Program-made: the position numbers and the translations under genes
Notes under the pieces: generated by a model
Databases searched by the model: none
What the model was told of the DNA's origin: nothing
The model's input: the letters and a program-made list of their open reading frames with translations, nothing else
Assembly (NCBI RefSeq): GCF_902706195.1
Contig: NZ_CACSJO010000017.1
Coordinates: 1 to 64,000, forward strand
DNA length: 64,000 nt
DNA from: Novosphingobium sp. 18050
GTDB lineage: Bacteria; Pseudomonadota; Alphaproteobacteria; Sphingomonadales; Sphingomonadaceae
Direction of reading: 5' to 3'
Shown: piece after piece, positions 1 through 8,860 of the stretch
Layout of the letters: each line of letters opens with the position of its first letter
Position numbering within the stretch: the stretch's first letter is position 1

Positions 1-429
1 CTTCAACCCGCAAACCTCAATCACCCTCAAATCCGGCTCATCTCCGGCAATGACGCTACGCGCCCGCCGCCTGCCCAAAATCCAAATCTTGGCCTGCGCT
101 GACCAACACGATGAATTTTCCGGGCTAGGAACCAGAGGAGAAGCGGTCAGCTTTGAAAAATTAAGAAAAGGCGCATTATGACGCGGCGGCCAGGACATCC
201 GAAGCTGAGGTAATGCGGTGCGTAGAAATTCTTCATATTATTCTCTACTGAAACGGTAGACTGATTGGTTGTGCCGCTTTAGGCGGAAATGCGCGAACAC
301 CGGACCTCCGGATTCCTTATCGTAACCCTTACGTCTCCGCGGCGCTTCAGCGTCTTCGGGCTCGTCCGGGTATCTGAACAACAAGGAAAAGTGCCGATCT
401 TGTTTCAGGATTGGCGTCAGGGGGCAAAC
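1..429. other. Left edge, no gene recognised
   Basis: No recognisable gene is seen. One plus-strand frame is open from base 2 to the TGA at about 176-178 and could be the 3' end of a gene starting outside the window, but its composition matches no family I recognise. The rest probably carries the promoter of the receptor gene starting at 430; I could not pick a convincing -35/-10 pair. Confidence 0.3.
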
Positions 430-2829
430 ATGACTTCTTCGCGACACAGCCTTGCACTTCGATGCAAAGCTTCCTTCCTCGCCACGGCAATGCTCTCGAC
501 CGTACAGATGGCGATGGCGGATGAGGTCGTTTCTTCAGGTGAAAATGCTGCTCAGTCCGCCCAGGCAAGCGCGTATGAACCCGACGCAGACATCATGGTG
601 ACCGCGAGACGGCGCAGTGAGCGGGCGCAGGAAGTGCCGATTGCGCTAAGCGTGGTGAGCGCTGAAAAGCTGGCCCAGACCGGCGCCTATACGCTGTCGC
701 AGATACAGCAATTGGCTCCCAGCCTGCAGATCATCTCATCGAACCCGCGTAATACCAACATCAACATCCGCGGCCTTGGTTCCAACGTGGCATTCACCAA
801 TGACGGTCTGGAGAACGGTGTCGGCGTCTACATCGACAATGTCTATTACTCGCGCTTTGGCCAGTCGCAGTTCGACCTTGTCGACCTGGAACGGGTTGAA
901 GTGCTGCGCGGTCCGCAGGGCACCCTGTTTGGCAAGAACACCACCGCCGGTGCCATCAACATCACCAGCCGCGCGCCTTCGTTCGAGCCGGAGTTTCGCG
1001 GTGAGCTAAGCGTTGGAAACTTTGGATATCATCAGATTCGCGGATCGGGCAGCGCGGGGCTTAGTGACTGGGCGGCGCTGCGGCTCAGCGTGTCGGACAC
1101 GCATCGGGACGGATACATACACAATGTGCTGACCGGGAAGGACGTGCAAAGTTATGACAACTTTGCCTTGCGCTCCCAGCTGCTGCTGAAGCCGAGCGGG
1201 GATGTGGATGTGCGGCTGATCGGTGATTTCGGACGGCAGAGCACACGCTGCTGCGTCAACCAAGTGGCCTCAGTGTTCGCTACTTATGACAGCGGTGCGC
1301 CGATCCCGAACAATTATTACGATCGCAACGCCCGGGCCGGTTACATACCGCCGTCGGTTGATCCGTTCGCGCGGTTGACGGACTACAACGGCCGCTACGA
1401 GGTTGAAATGGAAAGCTATGGCGTCTCGGGCCAAGTCGACTGGAACCTAGGCGCCTCGACGCTGACATCAATCACCGCCTATCGCTGGTGGGATTGGAAT
1501 CCACAGAACGACAGCGACAACACCGCGCTCGACAGCCTGCGCACGGTGGCCATGACTAACCGCCAGCGGCAGTTCAGCCAGGAACTGCGCTTCGCCTCCG
1601 AAGGCGACAACAACCTCGACTATGTAGCCGGGCTTTACTACTTCTGGCAGCGAAACACTGGTCACAATACCATGGAATATGGCGCGGATGCTGCCGCCAT
1701 GATGTTGCCGGCGGCCGTACCGCAGGCCATCGGAAACCTCGCGCTTGACGGCTTCCGAACGGAAGCGTTCTCCGACCCGTCGACCAAGAGCTATGCGGCG
1801 TTCGGGCAGTTGACTTGGACTGCCACTGATAAGCTGAAAGTCACGGCCGGCCTGCGCTATACACATGAAGAAAAGTCGGGTAGCTATCGGCAGATTCATT
1901 CGAATGGCGATGTAGACCTGATCGGCCTGCCCGCGCAGGCCGCCGGCACGGCGCTCGCGCTGCGTACCCAGTTCGCGCCGTTGACCGACTACGGCATCGA
2001 TTTCTCCGAGGGGGCCGTATCGGGCCTTTTGACGGCGTCTTATGCGCCCGGCGCCGACAGACTGATATACGCCACCTATTCCCGCGGCGCCAAATCTGGC
2101 GGCCTGAACCTGAGCGTCTTGCCCGCTGGCGTGGAGGGGCGTGTGAAGGCCGAAACGGTCGACGCCTTCGAGCTGGGCCTCAAGTCCCAGTGGTTCGACC
2201 GTACGCTCACTGTGAACCTCGCTGCGTTTCAATCCAATGTAAGGGACTACCAGACGGTGGTGTTCGACGCGCCTCCCGGATCGTTGATCACTTACCAGTA
2301 CGTGGGGACAATTCCAAAGGTCCGTTCGCGCGGGCTCGAGGCAGACGTGTCGTGGCAACCCTCGCAGTGGCTGAGCTTTTCCGCGTCCGGGACGTATCTG
2401 GACCCCAAATATCTGGACTACGCAAACGCTGTCCAGGCGCCGGAAAACGCCGACCAGGGGCCATCGCAGGATCTGACTGGCCATCGCCTCGCCGGTTCGT
2501 CCAAGTACAGCTACTCACTGAGCGCGGACGCTTCTCAGCCTCTCGGCGTCGGGGAGTGGATCGGCTATGCGCACGCGGACTTCGCGTATCGCTCGTCGTT
2601 CTTCACCACGATCAGTAACAGCCGCTATTCGCTGGTGGACGGGTACGGACTGCTCAACGGGCGCGTTGGCATCCGTAGCGATGACCGCCGCTGGGACCTG
2701 TCCGTCTGGGCTCGCAATCTGACCGACAAGCAGTACTTCCAAACACTAAATGTCGGAAACGCCGGTTCCTCCACGGGGATCATTGGTGAGCCGCGCACGT
2801 ATGGACTGACATTGAGGAATGTCCTTTAA
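430..2829 (+). CDS. TonB-dependent outer-membrane receptor
   Basis: Outer-membrane receptor of 799 residues that should import a substrate with TonB/ExbBD energy. The start at 430 has a GGGGG ribosome-binding site six bases upstream and gives a signal peptide ending near an AMA-DE boundary; longer in-frame starts exist but have no such site. After the signal comes a TonB-box-like segment (DIMVTARRR), a plug domain containing the conserved VEVLRGPQGTLFGKNTTAGAIN stretch (quoted in part: LRGPQGTLFG), and a beta-barrel ending in the usual aromatic-rich C-terminus. The sulfatase gene starts 76 bases downstream on the same strand, so a sulfated substrate is likely; the exact ligand is unknown. It is the iron-siderophore-like sphingomonad type often used for non-iron substrates. 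Confidence 0.9.
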   Translation: MTSSRHSLALRCKASFLATAMLSTVQMAMADEVVSSGENAAQSAQASAYEPDADIMVTARRRSERAQEVPIALSVVSAEKLAQTGAYTLSQIQQLAPSLQIISSNPRNTNINIRGLGSNVAFTNDGLENGVGVYIDNVYYSRFGQSQFDLVDLERVEVLRGPQGTLFGKNTTAGAINITSRAPSFEPEFRGELSVGNFGYHQIRGSGSAGLSDWAALRLSVSDTHRDGYIHNVLTGKDVQSYDNFALRSQLLLKPSGDVDVRLIGDFGRQSTRCCVNQVASVFATYDSGAPIPNNYYDRNARAGYIPPSVDPFARLTDYNGRYEVEMESYGVSGQVDWNLGASTLTSITAYRWWDWNPQNDSDNTALDSLRTVAMTNRQRQFSQELRFASEGDNNLDYVAGLYYFWQRNTGHNTMEYGADAAAMMLPAAVPQAIGNLALDGFRTEAFSDPSTKSYAAFGQLTWTATDKLKVTAGLRYTHEEKSGSYRQIHSNGDVDLIGLPAQAAGTALALRTQFAPLTDYGIDFSEGAVSGLLTASYAPGADRLIYATYSRGAKSGGLNLSVLPAGVEGRVKAETVDAFELGLKSQWFDRTLTVNLAAFQSNVRDYQTVVFDAPPGSLITYQYVGTIPKVRSRGLEADVSWQPSQWLSFSASGTYLDPKYLDYANAVQAPENADQGPSQDLTGHRLAGSSKYSYSLSADASQPLGVGEWIGYAHADFAYRSSFFTTISNSRYSLVDGYGLLNGRVGIRSDDRRWDLSVWARNLTDKQYFQTLNVGNAGSSTGIIGEPRTYGLTLRNVL

Positions 2830-2905
2830 ATCGGCGCTCTGCCAGTACCGCTATGCGGCGCAGGTGCCGGCCGGCGCCAATAATAAACAAACAGGGGATG
2901 TCCAC

Positions 2906-5233
2906 ATGCCACGATACCACTTGAAATTGTCGGCCGCGATCTTGTCTTTCGCGATCGCGCCGCTGGCCCATGCCCAAAGCACGGCCGACCGCACGGTCCT
3001 GCCGATTCCAGCGCCGGCATTCTCGGGTCAGATCGCGCCCAATGTGCTTGATGCGCGCCCTGCGCTGCTGTCACCTCTTCGTGCCCCGCAACAGGCACCA
3101 AACCTGTTCGTGTTCATGAGCGACGATGTGGGCTTTTCCGCATCCAGCACGTTTGGTGGTCCGGTACCGACACCCAACTACGATCGGCTCGCGGCGCGTG
3201 GGCAGAAATACAACCGTTTTCACACCACCGGCATCTGCTCGCCTACGCGTGCGGCATTGCTCACGGGTCGCAATCACCACAACGCCAGCGTGGGCATGTT
3301 GAGCGACATGCCTGCAGGCTTCCCCGGCTATACCGGTGCCATTTCGCCTGAAACCGCCACCATGGCGCAGGTTTTGAAGCTGAATGGCTACAACACGGCG
3401 ATGTTCGGCAAGCATCACAACACCCCTTCCGATCAACGTTCAGTCGCCGGTCCGTTCGACAATTGGCCGACGGGGCTGGGCTTCGAATATTTCTACGGTT
3501 TCAATGGCGGCGATTCCGACCAGTACAGGCCGGTGCTTTACAGGGGTACCGGCATGCTTCCGGAACCGGCGAAGGAGTCTGTCCTGCTTGATAAGCGGCT
3601 CGCCGACGACGCGATTAACTGGATACACAACCAGAAGGCCGCCGCTCCGGACAAGCCGTTCTTTATCTACTATGCCTCTGGTTCGCTGCATGCGCCGCAT
3701 CAGGCGTCGCCGGAACATATTGCGCGCTTCAAAGGCAAGTTCGACCAGGGCTGGGACAAGGTCCGCGAGGAAACCCACAAGCGCCAGCTCAAGCTGGGCA
3801 TCATTCCCGCCGGCACGAAGCTGACGCCGCGGCCAGAAGGTATCCCGGCATGGGCAGACCTGACGGCGGATGCGAGGGCGTTCGCAATCAAGTCCATGGA
3901 AGTCGCTGCGGCCATGCTCGCTTACCAGGACGAGCAACTGGGACGCGTGCTCGACGAACTGGAACGCATGGGACTGCAGGACGATACGCTCGTCGCGGTC
4001 ATCGAAGGCGACAACGGTGCGTCTGCCGAAGTAGGTCCCAGTGGCTCGGTGAACGAATTGCAGCACCTCCTCGGCACAAAGGAAGATGATGCCTGGCTGG
4101 CTTCCAACGTCGAGGGGTACGGCGGCGAGCAGACTTACGGCACTTATCCCGCTGGTTGGGCATGGGCGCTCAACTCGCCTTTGCGGCAGATGAAGCAGTA
4201 TGCATCAATGCTTGGTGGCATACGCAATGGCATGATCCTGTCGTGGCCGGGACGCATCGCAAAGCCAGGAAAGGTCTGTGCGCAGTTCAGTCACGTCATC
4301 GACATTGCCCCAACATTCTTCGAGGCTGCAGGCGTTCCGGCGCCTACCTCGGTCCTGGGCACTACGCAGAAACCGCTGGACGGCCAAAGCCTGCTCGGCA
4401 GCCTGAATGGCTGTGAGCGTGACAAGCCTCGCACGCAATACTTCGAGATGACGGGCAAGGCTGGCCTTTACCACAACGGTTGGTTCGCCAGTAACGAGGA
4501 TGGCCGAAAGCCTTGGGAAAGCATGCCGCCGGGCGGACCGCGACCGGAAAACCCCTGGACACTCTACGATCTGCGCAAGGACTTTTCGCAAAATGATGAT
4601 GTGGCAGCAGAGAATCCGGAAAAGCTGAAGGAACTCGTTGCGCTCTGGACTAGCGAAGCGACCAGGAACAATGTCTTCCCACTCGACCACCGCTTCTACT
4701 TTGCACGGGCCGGGGCGGAAAGTCTGGGCAAGCCTGCCGAGCATCTGGAGTTCTGGGGCAAGAACGTCAGTATCCCGGCGACCACCAGCTTGCCACCGGC
4801 CAAGTCGTTCCACCTTGATGCCGACCTGCAGCTCGATAAATCTGAGGCATCCGGGGTCATCGTCGCATACGGCAGCCACTTCGGCGGGTGGAGCTTCCAT
4901 CTCGACAAGGGAAAGCCGGTATTGACTTATGCGCGCTCGACCAGGCCGGAGGATATCGTGGTGATAGGTTCTGGGCATGCACTTCCTGCGGGGGCGTCGG
5001 AGGTGGGACTGAACTTCAACCTTGAACGTCCACTTGGAAAAGCGACAGTGGAGATATTGGTGGATGGTAACGTCGTAGGATCGGGTACGATTGCCCACAC
5101 GACCCCGATACCAGCAGGCATTGGCGAGATGCTCGACATCGGGCGTGATACGGGAGTCACCGTTACTTCATACATTCGGATGCTGGGGGAAATTGAAGGT
5201 GATATTCCCCACGTCTTATTTACGTTCAAATAG
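2906..5233 (+). CDS. Type I (formylglycine) sulfatase, arylsulfatase A family, secreted
   Basis: Hydrolyses a sulfate ester in the periplasm or outside the cell. The protein is 775 residues with a signal peptide ending LAHAQ. The sulfatase signature CSPTR with following GR is present; Cys111 is the residue converted to formylglycine in this family, and the metal-binding MSDDVG segment lies upstream. The last 180 residues or so form an extra beta-sandwich-like domain. I chose the ATG at 2906 because it opens the signal peptide; an upstream in-frame ATG overlaps the receptor gene. It follows the TBDR at 430-2829 and is probably cotranscribed. No maturase (anSME or FGE) gene is in the window, so activation depends on a gene elsewhere. 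Confidence 0.9.
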   Translation: MPRYHLKLSAAILSFAIAPLAHAQSTADRTVLPIPAPAFSGQIAPNVLDARPALLSPLRAPQQAPNLFVFMSDDVGFSASSTFGGPVPTPNYDRLAARGQKYNRFHTTGICSPTRAALLTGRNHHNASVGMLSDMPAGFPGYTGAISPETATMAQVLKLNGYNTAMFGKHHNTPSDQRSVAGPFDNWPTGLGFEYFYGFNGGDSDQYRPVLYRGTGMLPEPAKESVLLDKRLADDAINWIHNQKAAAPDKPFFIYYASGSLHAPHQASPEHIARFKGKFDQGWDKVREETHKRQLKLGIIPAGTKLTPRPEGIPAWADLTADARAFAIKSMEVAAAMLAYQDEQLGRVLDELERMGLQDDTLVAVIEGDNGASAEVGPSGSVNELQHLLGTKEDDAWLASNVEGYGGEQTYGTYPAGWAWALNSPLRQMKQYASMLGGIRNGMILSWPGRIAKPGKVCAQFSHVIDIAPTFFEAAGVPAPTSVLGTTQKPLDGQSLLGSLNGCERDKPRTQYFEMTGKAGLYHNGWFASNEDGRKPWESMPPGGPRPENPWTLYDLRKDFSQNDDVAAENPEKLKELVALWTSEATRNNVFPLDHRFYFARAGAESLGKPAEHLEFWGKNVSIPATTSLPPAKSFHLDADLQLDKSEASGVIVAYGSHFGGWSFHLDKGKPVLTYARSTRPEDIVVIGSGHALPAGASEVGLNFNLERPLGKATVEILVDGNVVGSGTIAHTTPIPAGIGEMLDIGRDTGVTVTSYIRMLGEIEGDIPHVLFTFK

Positions 5234-5562
5234 CAGGCAGCGCGGCTCAATCTGCGCGACTGTCAATTATTACAACGGGCAACCGACACCCACATTGGCG
5301 CATCGTCATTAGCCGATTGGCCATGCTTTTGACTCTCTTCCAGTTTTGCCACCAGCCAGCTTGGGAGTTCCGGCATTTCATCGACCGGGGTTAACCCCGG
5401 CTGCTGATTGCCACTGAGATGTGACCCGGTCTTACCATTGAGGATTGGCTCTGACGCATATGTGGACCGCCTCGGTTAGCAAGATGTTTGCTGCGTAAAT
5501 TACCTTTGGACGGTGTAGTCATATGTCCGACCTGTCGATGCGGTCATTGACCGCTGGCCACG
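5234..5562. other. Intergenic stretch before IS256 remnant
   Basis: About 330 bases with no supported gene. It may contain the lost N-terminal part of the IS256-type transposase that becomes readable from about 5563, but I cannot identify inverted repeat ends. No terminator hairpin was evident after the sulfatase stop. Confidence 0.3.
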
Positions 5563-6540
5563 ATGAGATCCGCGACGGCGGGCACGGTGAACGTGGCGGT
5601 TCCCAAGACCGCCGGCCATGACGGGCAGCTTTTCTATCCGCACTCGCTGGAGCGCGGGCGCCGCTCGGTGCGTGCAGTCCTGCTGGCTCTGGCGGAGATG
5701 TACGTCAAAGGGTCTCCACCCGGCAGACCGGAGCGGTGCTGCGCGAGTTTGGTATCGAAGGCATATCCTCTTCGCAGGTCAGCCGCGCTGCAGCCCTGCT
5801 GGATGACGAACTGGAAGCATGGCGGAGCCGCCCCCTGGTCGAGATCCGCTACCTCATCCTCGACGCGCGATACGGGAAAATGCGCCAGGGCGGCGGTGTG
5901 CACGATGCTGCGGTATTCTCTGCGATCGGGATCGGGTCAGACGAGAGCCGCCGGGTGATCGGCGTCAGCGTTGTCCTGTCGGAGGCTGAGGTCCACTGGC
6001 GCAGCTTCCGCGATGACTTGGTCGCGCGGGATGCGAGGCGTCGAATTTATCGTCTCTAACTATCATGCAGACCTGCGCGCTGCGCGCCGGGCGGCACTTG
6101 GATCGGCCACCTGGCAGCGCTGCCAGTTCCATCTCGCCGCCAATGTTATCCATCACGCTCCCAATGTGGCCATCCGCGCTCGCATCGGCGCCGAACTGCG
6201 CAGCGTCTGGAACGCCAGCTCGCTGGCAAAGGCAAAAGCCGCGCTCGAGGAGCTTGTCACAGGCTATAGCACAAGCGCACCTAAGCTCGCCACGTGGCTG
6301 GAAAACGCCATTTCCGAAGGCCTGGCCGTCTTCGGCCTACCTGAGCACCATCGCCGCCGCCTGCGCACCTCCAACCCGATCGAGCGCGCCGTCCAGCAGG
6401 AAGTCGAGCGCCGTACCGTCAAGGTCTTCCCCAACGACCAGGCGCTCCTGCGCCTCGTCTCCGTCGTTTTCGTCGAAAACGATGAGCCATGGGAATGCGA
6501 TAACAAGGCCTACATCAAATGGGAATGCCGGAATGCGTGA
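5563..6540 (+). pseudogene. Decayed IS256 (Mutator-like) transposase
   Basis: Remnant of an IS256-family transposase spread over two frames. The first part reads YPHSLERGRRS...LAEMYVKG; near 5710 the frame slips and continues VSTRQTGAVLREFGI...YLILDARYGK; near 6030 it slips back and runs GVEFIVSN...to the stop at 6538-6540. The hallmark LILDARY with the first catalytic Asp and the late TSNPIERAVQQEVERRT region are clear. The block that in active relatives reads VSDDHAGL is VSNYHADL here, so a catalytic Asp also seems lost. The N-terminal hundred residues or so are missing. Two frameshifts, truncation and the changed residue all say it is inactive. Confidence 0.85.
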
Positions 6541-7248
6541 TCCCGCCCAGATTCAATTTCCATACGTGAGGTTGCTCAATCAGGGCCATGTCGCGACGAA
6601 GCGCCTCGGCGATGCCCGCTTTCGTCAAGGTATCCACTGTAGCGGATAAACCTTCACGCTCCTAATATTCCATTTGCTGGGCTAATCAGAATAAATCACA
6701 ATGTCTTTGCCTTGAGAAAAATACTTAAATTTATAGTATGATGTTGCATACCAGTCGCATTATCGATTTATCGGAACTTGATCTGATGCTCGTCCAGGCG
6801 GTTGAGGCGCATGTCCAGGCCGAATACGGCTAAAGGCCTCGACCCTTGTCTCAAGGCGATGGTGCCCTCACGCCCGGACTATTGCAGACACTCGAAGCTT
6901 GCCATGGCCGCCGAGCGCCCTAAGTTGGAAACAGCGTTGTCTGCGCGATCAGGTGAGCCATCCGCCTTGGAATAATCGCTCGGTGCTTGCATCCGGGCCG
7001 CTGGCGCGAATGTCCAGGCTCTAAGGGTTAAAGGCGCCGGTAATCGTTTCCGAACTGATCGGCACTTCCCGGCCTCGTCGAGTGGTATATATATACAGGA
7101 ATTAGCCCATTCGCATGGGCCGCTCTTTTGTGGATGCGAAGCATACTGACCATATCGGTGGTCGCACCGGTTCGGCGGTGCCTCCGTGCAGGTGAAGATA
7201 GATAGTACTGGCGGCGATCTCTGATATACCGTCGATGAATGCGAACCA
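6541..7248. other. Long intergenic region between IS256 remnant and sigma factor gene
   Basis: About 700 bases with no gene I can support. It holds an AT-richer patch at 6660-6760 and a 31-codon open frame starting ATGATG at about 6738 with no recognisable product. A short hairpin (GCCCAT, loop TCGC, ATGGGC) lies near 7106-7121, followed by a weak T-run. Confidence 0.35.
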
Positions 7249-7770
7249 TTGCCGCCGGAGGACAAAGTTATAGATGGCGGGTATGGCGGACTGGAGCGCC
7301 TTTACCGGTGCCATCGTGATAAGCTCCTGCGGTTTGTCGGTCGTCACACGCCTGTCGACCGCTCTACCGATATCGTCCACCTGTTGTTCGCCCGTATGGC
7401 GGCCAAGTGTCTTCATGGCGAATGGACTCTTGCGGCGCCCGATGCCTATCTGCGTAAGGCGGCTATAAACCTCATCCGGGATGAAACTCGCCAAGCCAGA
7501 CGGCGCTCCGGCAACTTGCATGTTTGCGCAGAGGACGTGCCGCTTTCGGCAGGCGATCCGGTCGCGACTCTCGAAGCCAGGGACATTCTGGCCCGCCTGG
7601 AGGCGACCATGGCTCTACTGAAACCGCGGACGCGTGAAATTTTTCTGGCGCACCGCATTGATGGTTTCAGTTATGGGGAGATAGCTGCTCGCACGGGGTT
7701 GAGCGTCAAGGCGGTCGAGAAACACATGAGCCGCGCGATTGCGCATGTCTCCCGGCACTTGAATGTATGA
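7249..7770 (+). CDS. ECF sigma factor, FecI type
   Basis: Extracytoplasmic-function sigma factor of about 173 residues. Region 2 is seen around LYRCHRDKLLRFVGRH...DIVHLLFARM and region 4 as LKPRTREIFLAHRIDGFSYGEIA with a helix-turn-helix and the closing SRAIAHVSRHL helix. It is followed 28 bases later by a FecR-type anti-sigma gene and then a TBDR with an STN signalling domain: the FecI-FecR-FecA arrangement, in which ligand binding outside induces receptor transcription. The start is uncertain: 7249 is a TTG with a poor ribosome-binding site, while a good GGAGG at 7257-7261 precedes only non-standard codons in this frame. Confidence 0.85.
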   Translation: MPPEDKVIDGGYGGLERLYRCHRDKLLRFVGRHTPVDRSTDIVHLLFARMAAKCLHGEWTLAAPDAYLRKAAINLIRDETRQARRRSGNLHVCAEDVPLSAGDPVATLEARDILARLEATMALLKPRTREIFLAHRIDGFSYGEIAARTGLSVKAVEKHMSRAIAHVSRHLNV

Positions 7771-7798
7771 TGCGAGGATGTTTCGCCATGGGGGCTGA

Positions 7799-8782
7799 AT
7801 GAGACTCGAAAAAGAAGCCGCCGACTGGTTCTCCAGGATGCGCGGACCGCAGGCCGAGGATCATCGGGCGGATTTTGACGCCTGGTACAGCGTGCAAGAC
7901 CATGCGCAGGCCTATGAGCGCCATATCAGAGCCTGGGACACCACGATGTTCCTTGCCAATACAACCACCGGCAAGGGCAGGGACCTTGACCGGGCCAGGG
8001 CAAAGCTGCTGGTCGGCACGCGGGGGGCCTTCGTAGCATCGGCGGCATTGGTTCTCGTGGTGGGCGCGGCGGCATTCGTCCACATCAGGTCAACCAGGAA
8101 TCCTGCCGGTGACCTGGCGCGAATGGAAATCGCCGCACTCGATCGGCCGCCGCGCGGCATCCGTTTGCCCGATGGTTCGAGCGCGATTCTCGACCGCGGA
8201 GCAAGGCTGCAGATTTCCTACAATGGTGAAAAAAGAGCCCTGCGCCTGCTGGCAGGAAGGGGGAGATTTTCCGTCGCCCACGATGATCGTCGGCCTTTCA
8301 TCGTCGAGGCGGGAGCAGCCGATGTCATCGCCCATGGAACCCTGTTCGACGTGGAGTTCCTGCCGGCGAGCATTGGCGTTGCCCTGTTGAAAGGCGTCGT
8401 CGATGTGAGCAGCCATTCGGGCATCGCCGGCCGCCGGACGCACATCGAGCTGTTTGCCGGGCACGGGGTTGAGGTGTGCGACGGCTCGATCGGTCGGTTA
8501 ACTCGTCTGGACCCCGCCGATCGCAAGTGGACGGCGGATATGCTCGCCCTCGACGGGGCGGATGTCGTCGATGCTATTGCCGCCTTCAACCGCACCAGCG
8601 CATCGCCGGTGGTGTTGGAAGGGTCATCCTCCTGTCCGCTCAAGGTCACCGGCACTTTCCGGCGATCTGATGCGCGAGGGTTCGCACATCATCTGGCGGC
8701 GAACTTCGGACTTACAATGGTAGCCCGCTCCGACGGGAGTTTCGCCTTGCTGCAGCCTGCGCAGAAAGAATTGGCAAAATAA
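7799..8782 (+). CDS. FecR-family anti-sigma / sigma regulator
   Basis: Inner-membrane regulator of the adjacent sigma factor. The 327-residue protein has an N-terminal cytoplasmic anti-sigma domain (ADWFSRMRGP...DFDAWY), one membrane helix at about residues 75-97 (FVASAALVLVVGAAAFV), a periplasmic FecR domain (RLPDGSSAILDRGARL...GRFSVAHD, then VIAHGTLFDVEF) and a C-terminal STN-contacting region. It should receive the signal from the STN domain of the receptor encoded next. That receptor gene is broken, so this regulator may be orphaned or respond to another STN receptor. Confidence 0.88.
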   Translation: MRLEKEAADWFSRMRGPQAEDHRADFDAWYSVQDHAQAYERHIRAWDTTMFLANTTTGKGRDLDRARAKLLVGTRGAFVASAALVLVVGAAAFVHIRSTRNPAGDLARMEIAALDRPPRGIRLPDGSSAILDRGARLQISYNGEKRALRLLAGRGRFSVAHDDRRPFIVEAGAADVIAHGTLFDVEFLPASIGVALLKGVVDVSSHSGIAGRRTHIELFAGHGVEVCDGSIGRLTRLDPADRKWTADMLALDGADVVDAIAAFNRTSASPVVLEGSSSCPLKVTGTFRRSDARGFAHHLAANFGLTMVARSDGSFALLQPAQKELAK

Positions 8783-8860
8783 TCGTAGGGTACTTTTCGC
8801 GAACGGCGTTTCGGCCCTGAGGATACTGCTTGGAGCAGGTCCCAGGGAAGGAGGTTACCA

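Noticed and set aside
6738..6833. A 31-codon open frame starting ATGATG
   Set aside because: No recognisable family, no good ribosome-binding site and no conserved neighbour.
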